A stretch of DNA of 64,000 bases, taken from NCBI GenBank assembly GCA_006176705.1, contig QRFJ01004320.1, forward strand, positions 1 through 64,000, written 5' to 3'. Positions 58,641-64,000 of the stretch are shown one piece after another (within the stretch, counting starts at the first letter, position 1; each line of letters starts with the position of its first letter). The notes beneath the pieces were generated by a model. The model saw only the letters and a list, made by a program, of their open reading frames with translations, did not search any database and had not been told where the DNA came from. The position numbers and the translations under genes were made by a program. This DNA comes from Cocos nucifera (lineage: Eukaryota > Streptophyta > Magnoliopsida > Arecales > Arecaceae).

Positions 58641-59120
58641 AGAATAATATCGTTCTATAGATCCAAGTCTAACTTTACACCGAGCTTCTCAAGCTCTTCC
58701 AAATCCTTGATCATCATCAGATAGTGATCTTGGACTGACTGCCCATCACGCATCTTAGCCTTAAAAAGGTCATTTTGTGACTTGATATTTGGCTGCGCGA
58801 CTCTATTCACCAAACATCCCTTGCAGGTGAGCCAACATTTGGCGAGTAGTCCTGATATCTTCATGTTGGCGCTGGAGCTCATCAGACATCGAGCCCAACA
58901 TGTAATATCTGGCCTTATTATCTTCGTCTATCCATTTTTCCAGAGACGCTCTCTGTTCAGCGGATGGGTGGGCTAGTAAGATGGGAGGGTCCTAGTCCAA
59001 TACATGGGTTAACTTCTCAGAACCCAAAATAATTTTGTAGTTTTTGAGCCAATCTTTATAATTGGGTCCAGTCAGTCTATGTGTGTCTAGGATACGTGCC
59101 AATGGGTTGGACGCAGACAT
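58641..59120 (-). pseudogene. gag: Copia A2 gag N-terminal core
   Basis: From ATG at 59120 the frame reads MSASNPLARILDTHRLTG, then a YKDWLKNYKIILGSEKL-type segment, KWIDEDNKARYYMLGSMSDE and HEDIRTTRQMLAHLQ, the copia gag (UBN2) core. A stop follows MFGE at about 58805, and the remainder moves frame. The ATG is the first after the 1.85 kb leader and matches the family N terminus, so I chose it as the start. Confidence 0.8.
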
Positions 59121-60971
59121 TTTCCTGTAGAGAGTCAAAGATTCTAGTTAGATACTGTAATTATGACTTGACCAATTTATTTAGGAATTTTATTTTTAAA
59201 CAAATTAGCTCCCACTATTTTCTTGGATCCCTACACTCCCTCTGTAGAGATGAAAAAATCTCCATGATTAATGATTTCTAGTGGGTGGTGCGGTCTCACC
59301 AACTGACTCATCACCTCACCTAACAGTTATTGGTGATGGGTTAGCCAATGAGTGAACAACTCTTGTTCAATGATTCTCTAATCATGGTGCACCCAAACTT
59401 GGTCTCTAATTCATGAATCTCACCGTATCCAGAATATTGATCCACTCTTAGTTAAGTCAGACCCACCATTTGCATAGACTGGATTCCTAATTGAGTCTCT
59501 CACCGTATCCAAAATATTGAGCCCAACTCATCCTCCAGCCCATAGCATCCAATGCCTAATAGACATGGTTGCATCTTCTCGGTGCAACTAAGCCACTGTA
59601 TCCAGCCGAGAACAATCAACCCCGAGAAGGGCCCGCACATCTACAATGGTGGAAGACCTCAGACTTAATCTTTTCTTAGGGAGAATTGATTCAGGTCTCA
59701 TTAAACTAGACTTGTCATAGTCATAACAATTATGACTAACCTAGTGGCATGGGTTAGCTCGAATTATTGACCACCTCAGAATCAGAACTGAGTCAACAGA
59801 TATGGCCAGGTAAGTGAGACCAGTGGAAGGAATATGCCATTAACTCGAACAAGAATGCATTCAGGTCGAGTAGCTTCCAATTAAAAATCAGTCGATCGTA
59901 TGTGCCAAACTTACCTTAGACACCAAATTGTTGAGCCAAAACCAATTGGGTTAGCCTACAATCCAGACTCTAACCTCTGAGCCTAATTAGGTCTTGCTTG
60001 ATCGTGACTCGATCTTGACCCAGACTTAATCCTATTAGGCTGGTCAATTTAAGCATTGTTGATCCCATCTAACCAACTCTTGATTCGGTTTGATCAACCG
60101 CTTAGACCTAATTGAGCTACCCAAGTCCGAACCCAGTATTATGAATATGTCTTAGATCTAAAATTCTCAATTTTAGACCTAATTAATATTCCATAATCTT
60201 AATTTTTAATTAAGTAGGGTTCATAAATAAAATATGCACAATAAATCCTAGGGTTTCAGGATCTAGGATTTTGCAGAAAGTAAGTTTTGGGTTTTTGATT
60301 AAGGACGAACACGCAGCACCCCTACATGTCATAAGAACACCCCATCGGATGGGAGGAGAGGGCCTTTAAACCCTTCTTCATTCTTATGATCGGACGGCCA
60401 AGAGGAATGCCTTAATCAGGAACATGTAATACTACAAAATATTTTTAGATCTATATCATATATCTCATATACAAATTAGATCTAATCATGGCATATTTTG
60501 CATACATCTCATGTATCAAATCATGCATATTTTCAGATCTAAATTATCCTATAATAATCTAAAAAATTAGATTTAAATTGATCTTATCAAAATAAACTCT
60601 AATCTAGATAACTTATGTAGAACTATTCTACAACTAGTCTAGACATGCATCAATCATACCTCATATGATGTTAAAATTAAATAATTTTTATTTACTATTT
60701 TTTAGATATTATTATAATTATAATATCAAAAAATAGTAAATAAATAGATCTAAAATATGATTTAATCAAATTAAATTGTAAGCATGCAAGACTATTCTAT
60801 AGAACTATTCTATTTTAGAACTAGTCATGCATGATTTCTAATTTTAGATCCAAAATATTTAATTTTAATTTTTTTGATTTCAAATCTGATCACATCTCAT
60901 GTGACATCTAAAATCACTTATTTTTTAATTAAAATAAATTTAAAATTAGATCTAAACACTTTAGAACCTTG
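59121..60971 (-). other. Long leader of copia A2
   Basis: 1.85 kb without coding sequence. It contains GGCCAGGTAAGTGAGACCAG (59804-59823), TTCCAATTAAAAATCAG (59875-59891) and AACTTACCTTAGACACCAA (59908-59926), the module shared with A1, copia B and the gag-only gypsy element. The half nearest the primer site (60420-60970) is AT-rich. Confidence 0.65.
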
Positions 60972-60985
60972 GCTCTGATACCAGT
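60972..60985 (-). other. Primer-binding site, tRNA-iMet type
   Basis: The minus strand reads ACTGGTATCAGAGCC, containing the exact TGGTATCAGAGC, next to the LTR end at 60986. Confidence 0.95.
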
Positions 60986-63243
60986 TAAAGGAAAATCCTG
61001 ATTTCTCGAACCAAGTTCGTTCAGATCTGATTGGATCAAGAGATATATTTCAAAAATTTTTCTCTTTGATCCAAATGAGATCTGAGATTTTTCAGATCTA
61101 ATTTTTATTATTTTAATAATTAAAATAAAATATAGATAAATTAAATTATATTTAAATTACCTTGATGTAGGGTAATCCTATTACCCATTGATGATCCTAT
61201 AAGCAGCAAAAGGTTCTGGATCTAGCCACATAAGTGCCTGGCCTCTATCAGTATCCACTTGGGCTGGATCTGGAGATCCTTTTCTTCTCTATCACATCTC
61301 CAAAAATCAGATCTGAATCTGATTTGGAGGATCTTCAAAATAGCCTTCGAAGATTAGCAGTTGTCCTTTGCAGCAGTGCAGCCTTCTAGCTTTCTATCGC
61401 CTTTCTCTCGCCTAGATTGCACCAACTGAGATCCCAAACTTCTTTGGGTATGGAGAGGAGAGGGAGAAGATGAACTTGGCATGGAGGAGGAAGAGAGAGG
61501 CAGCCTTAGGGCGTAGAGAATTGTTCTATATATTTTGAGTTGGGTGCAGCGTCTTATTTATAGACTATGCGTGATCCAACTCCTCTTCTTCCCAACCAAT
61601 CACAACCCTTTATGAAATCAGATCTAAATCTGATTGATGGGAATAGAGTCCCTTGGACTCATCCTTAGATGGTGCCTAAGACTAGTCAAAGTTGGTTCTT
61701 AGGAGGAGTCTAATCGAAATCCAAAAAGGAGATGGAGTCCCTATCCAATAGGGACTCTTGGGCACCTCAAACTTGGGCGCACGCCACCCTCCTTGCTAGT
61801 TTTTGGTAGGAGGACAATTTCCCACCAGCTCTCCAATAGGTGTGTGACATGTGGACAAAAGTCAAAGTATCAATGGTCAACATTTGACTAGTCAAAGGTC
61901 AACTTTTGACCAAAGTCAAAGGATGAGAAATGGCAGATGACCAAAATTGGCAGATATTGTCTTACAAAATAAGACAACCCTTTTCTGATCTGGACAAGCT
62001 CCAGTCAGACCAAGTGAAGGCCTCTGATCGAGCACAAACTTCTTTAGCTCAGTCAGGACAACTATTTATGATAGTAAAAGAAGAACGTTAGGTTCAATCA
62101 AGTGCTAGCATGATTTTTTTGAACCTAATTGAATCTCATTTAGATCAATTGAACTGGATCAGCTCAATTGATGATCACCAGATTCAAATCCTTGTTTGTG
62201 TGACCCACTTTGGTTCAGTTCTGTATGGTAATGGGATATGTCATGATCTCTATTATCGACATCATCGAAACTCCTTTCAATGGATCAGAACTCTTCTGAT
62301 TCGAACAGCTAGAATGATCGATCATTTAAATCATTCTAATTGCTCCCAAAATCCACTAGTGACACCTAGCAGTATATGGTGGCAACCCATCAGAGCTGAA
62401 TGCGAACCTCTTGGTGCAGCTACCTATGTGATTAAGTTCTTCTATCTTGAACCCCGATCAGATTAGGGTTAAGGTGAACTCATCAAACCCTAGTTTCTAT
62501 CATATGATGTAATCATTCGATTCAAGTTTGATGTAAAAATCTAAATAGAAACTCTTTCTATTATTTCACTCTGCCATGGCCATGGGCTTCTGGACTTGAT
62601 TCTCATGATCATCATAGGGTTGCTCTTCTACCACCAAGGTAGATAGATTCCATCTTGATGCAATCTAGTTCCTACAATGAACATGCTATAGCCAGCATAC
62701 ACCTCAGAATTCTAAATGACTAGGAGATCGAGTTATGGTGTAGTCAAACTATAACACTCTCAAGGTGAACTACAGATGCACCTCAGGTCAAAGAATCAGA
62801 CACACCACTACAGCATCGAGTCAGTCATTGACGAGAAGGTAGACTTTCTAATAACTACTCGAGGTGGTCACGCTCAGTGCCCTCATTCTCTAACGAGTAC
62901 CTGTACTTTCGCTCCGATGTCTCCACACCATAGACTCAAGACTCATCTACTAAAGAGAAGCGATTGTACACCAACCTTTTGGATCAATCACCATCCTTGT
63001 GATGATCCTTTGGTCGGGAGCATTTTACGAGTTAATAATGATTATTCATGTCTTAAATTTTCAACTCTTGAAAATATGAATTATCATTATCATTAACTCA
63101 AAGGATGTATCACAGACACTAAATATACATATATGATAGAAAATAACCCATTTTATTGATTATAGTCAAAATTATAATTTTGCCCTTAGAAGTGTATTAC
63201 AAGTGTCTACCAATTCTGGCTTCTAGGGTACATATATCTAACA
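60986..63243 (-). mobile_element. 5' LTR of copia A2
   Basis: Minus-strand start at 63243 (TGTTAGATATATGTACCC); the end at 60986 reads TTTTCCTTTA, the CA having become TA. TATA box 61553-61562; W-box cluster 61861-61920. Confidence 0.95.
61861..61920 (-). promoter_or_regulatory. W-box cluster in A2 5' LTR
   Basis: Seven TTGAC/GTCAA words in 60 bases, about 300 bases upstream (element sense) of the TATA box at 61553-61562. Confidence 0.65.
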
Positions 63244-63248
63244 TAAAG

Positions 63249-63721
63249 GTCATCAGAAAAAAAAGGGGAGTGGTTATAAAAGGAGCACGATAGGCTCTCC
63301 TCACTCTTGGCTCCAGATTGTCAATTCATATAATTAAGAGATGGTCTCCGCACATACCATGAGGGGACAATACTTGACATGATTTGTGAGGATATTTTAG
63401 TGGGCAAGCAAAATATCTTTGACAACTTTCTGCTCTTTGATGACTAACAACCCATAATCCATCCTAACAAACTTCGAACGCCTTCTATGAAAGAGGCAAT
63501 AGGAAGGACCCCAAGGTATGTGAACTCTTTTTTCCAAAAAATGCCCATCTTCTTCTTTCTGTGGAATGAAAAATTGACTTAAGCATCGAAGGATCCCCAT
63601 CGGAGCCAACTCTGGTTCACAACTTTTCTTGTAGGTATGACCGCTCCATCCCATCACCATTGACTTGCCATCATCGCACAACTCTAGCAACCTGACCTCG
63701 AGACTAATTTTTGTATCAACA
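63249..63721 (+). mobile_element. 3' LTR of LARD element, right part
   Basis: Resumes after the duplicated TAAAG with GTCATCAGAAAAAAAAGGGG, matching 45463-45480 of the 5' LTR, and follows it to TTTTTGTATCAACA at 63721. The TATA box is mutated to CTATGAAAGA. Confidence 0.85.
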
Positions 63722-64000
63722 ACTCTGAAGGGTCCAATGGAAATGATATTGACTAGGGAAAATCTCCCTTCAATGACTAGAGGGTCGTCAAATTTTTGAT
63801 CGATGGATGCACGTTGCCAGAAGTCATGGACAGGATCGTCTGGACCGATCTTGAGCAATGGACGTGGGATTCCCTTGGGGCTTTTCTTGAGGTAACTATC
63901 TTATCTCTCTTTTCTAAACTTATTCATGTGTTCTTCCATGAGCACAACTGACTTTATCATTTATAGATGGGTCACCAATTGATTGCCAACATTAAGGTGA
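63722..64000 (+). pseudogene. Antisense ORF of Tat-like element, continuation
   Basis: Continues the reading frame interrupted at 45000: EGSNGNDID, a TAG, GKSPFND, a TAG, then VVKFLIDGCTLPEVMDRIVW and WDSLGAFLE. A candidate 75-base intron follows (GTAACT at 63892, TTATAG ending 63966), and the next exon would read MGHQLIANIK. A 153-codon ORF on the other strand (63858-63397) is a shadow. The clean rejoining of the frame across 18.7 kb supports both the ORF and the insertion boundaries. Confidence 0.55.

Larger units (their letters stand above)
52901..63243 (-). mobile_element. Complete Ty1-copia element A2 with TAAAG duplication
   Basis: The only element whose two LTRs are complete in the window: 3' LTR 52901-55174 (2274 bp), 5' LTR 60986-63243 (2258 bp), flanked by TAAAG at 52896-52900 and 63244-63248. 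The interior carries gag, protease, integrase, RT and RNase H in copia order, a long leader and an iMet primer site. The LTRs differ at roughly one base in ten over the first 200 bases I aligned by eye, so the insertion is not recent. Gag-pol has several frameshifts and stops. The lineage is probably the Tork group (inference). Confidence 0.95.
45001..63721 (+). mobile_element. LARD-like LTR element without pol, with two nested insertions
   Basis: Flanked by LTRs starting TGTTGGGATATTTTTGTA and ending TTTTTGTATCAACA or CAATA: 5' LTR 45001-45933; 3' LTR 52217-52900 continued at 63249-63721. Flanks are ACTTC (44996-45000) and ACTCT (63722-63726), consistent with a duplication plus a one-base deletion, since the host reading frame rejoins cleanly. 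A primer-like TGGTGCTAGAGGAAGGG follows the 5' LTR and AAAGTAGGGGAG precedes the 3' LTR. The interior has only a short gag-like ORF and repeats, so it is a large non-autonomous derivative. Confidence 0.75.
42061..64000 (-). mobile_element. Tat-like Ty3-gypsy element, 3' part, with nested insertions
   Basis: The minus-strand LTR ends at 42061 (CTCCACTAATA end), abutting the interrupted Sirevirus LTR. To its right lies a plus-strand, intron-like ORF (43640-45000 resuming at 63722), i.e. antisense to the LTR and next to the 3' LTR. Tat elements with an antisense ORF between pol and 3' LTR are known. Gag-pol and the 5' LTR would lie beyond 64000. The 45001-63721 block is a later insertion. The assignment is an inference from position and motif style. 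Confidence 0.55.

Noticed and set aside
63397..63858. 153-codon minus-strand ORF at the right edge
   Set aside because: It crosses the LARD LTR boundary at 63721 and is the reverse complement of the plus-strand antisense-ORF exon, so it is a shadow.

Overview
The window looks like heterochromatic, transposon-packed DNA from a flowering plant, most likely a monocot and possibly a palm. The plant assignment rests on the retrotransposon lineages: tRNA-iMet-primed Ty1-copia elements with very long LTRs, a Sirevirus with an extra ORF, a chromovirus, and Tat/Athila-type Ty3-gypsy elements. The palm suggestion is only familiarity with the LTR families and is weak. I find no host protein-coding gene, rRNA, tRNA gene, CRISPR array or operon. 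Every recognisable coding stretch is a broken retrotransposon gene.

Layout: (1) 1-6026, a gag-only Ty3-gypsy element on the minus strand, with a tRNA-Asp-like primer site repeated three times and a truncated 5' LTR. (2) 6027-13703, Ty1-copia element A1 (minus), with a 2.6 kb 5' LTR, a truncated 3' LTR, and RT, RNase H and PPT deleted. (3) 13704-18813, a chromovirus (plus) with gag, protease, RT, RNase H, integrase, chromodomain and 3' LTR; its 5' end is missing. (4) 18814-20876, AT-rich DNA with no gene. (5) 20877-29443, Ty1-copia element B (minus), with all pol domains and a 2.4 kb 5' LTR but a truncated 3' LTR. (6) 29468-42060, a Sirevirus-like copia element (plus) with gag-pol plus an envelope-position extra ORF, carrying an inserted family-A solo LTR at 38546-40828 flanked by TTATC. 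(7) 42061 to the window end, a minus-strand Tat-like element that interrupts the 3' LTR of the Sirevirus and carries an antisense, apparently intron-containing ORF. (8) 45001-63721, a plus-strand LARD-like LTR element without pol, inserted in that antisense ORF. (9) Inside (8), a family-B-like solo LTR (48752-51332, flanked by GTTAC) and a complete copia element A2 (52901-63243, flanked by TAAAG).

The right half is therefore a nest four levels deep: Sirevirus, then Tat-like, then LARD, then copia A2 or solo LTR. Target-site duplications support three of these insertions exactly or nearly so.

The main unexplained signal is a leader module on the gag side of the primer site. It consists of paired AGGTAAG and CTTACCT blocks, with TCTAAGG and AATTGG blocks, in the same order. 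It occurs in the gag-only gypsy element and in three copia elements, which belong to different superfamilies. It can fold as stem-loops and contains a near-consensus splice donor. Other points of note are W-box clusters upstream of LTR TATA boxes, an LTR minisatellite with different copy number in the two LTRs of one element, a palindromic minisatellite inside a solo LTR, and widespread C-to-T type decay of Gln, Trp and Cys codons.
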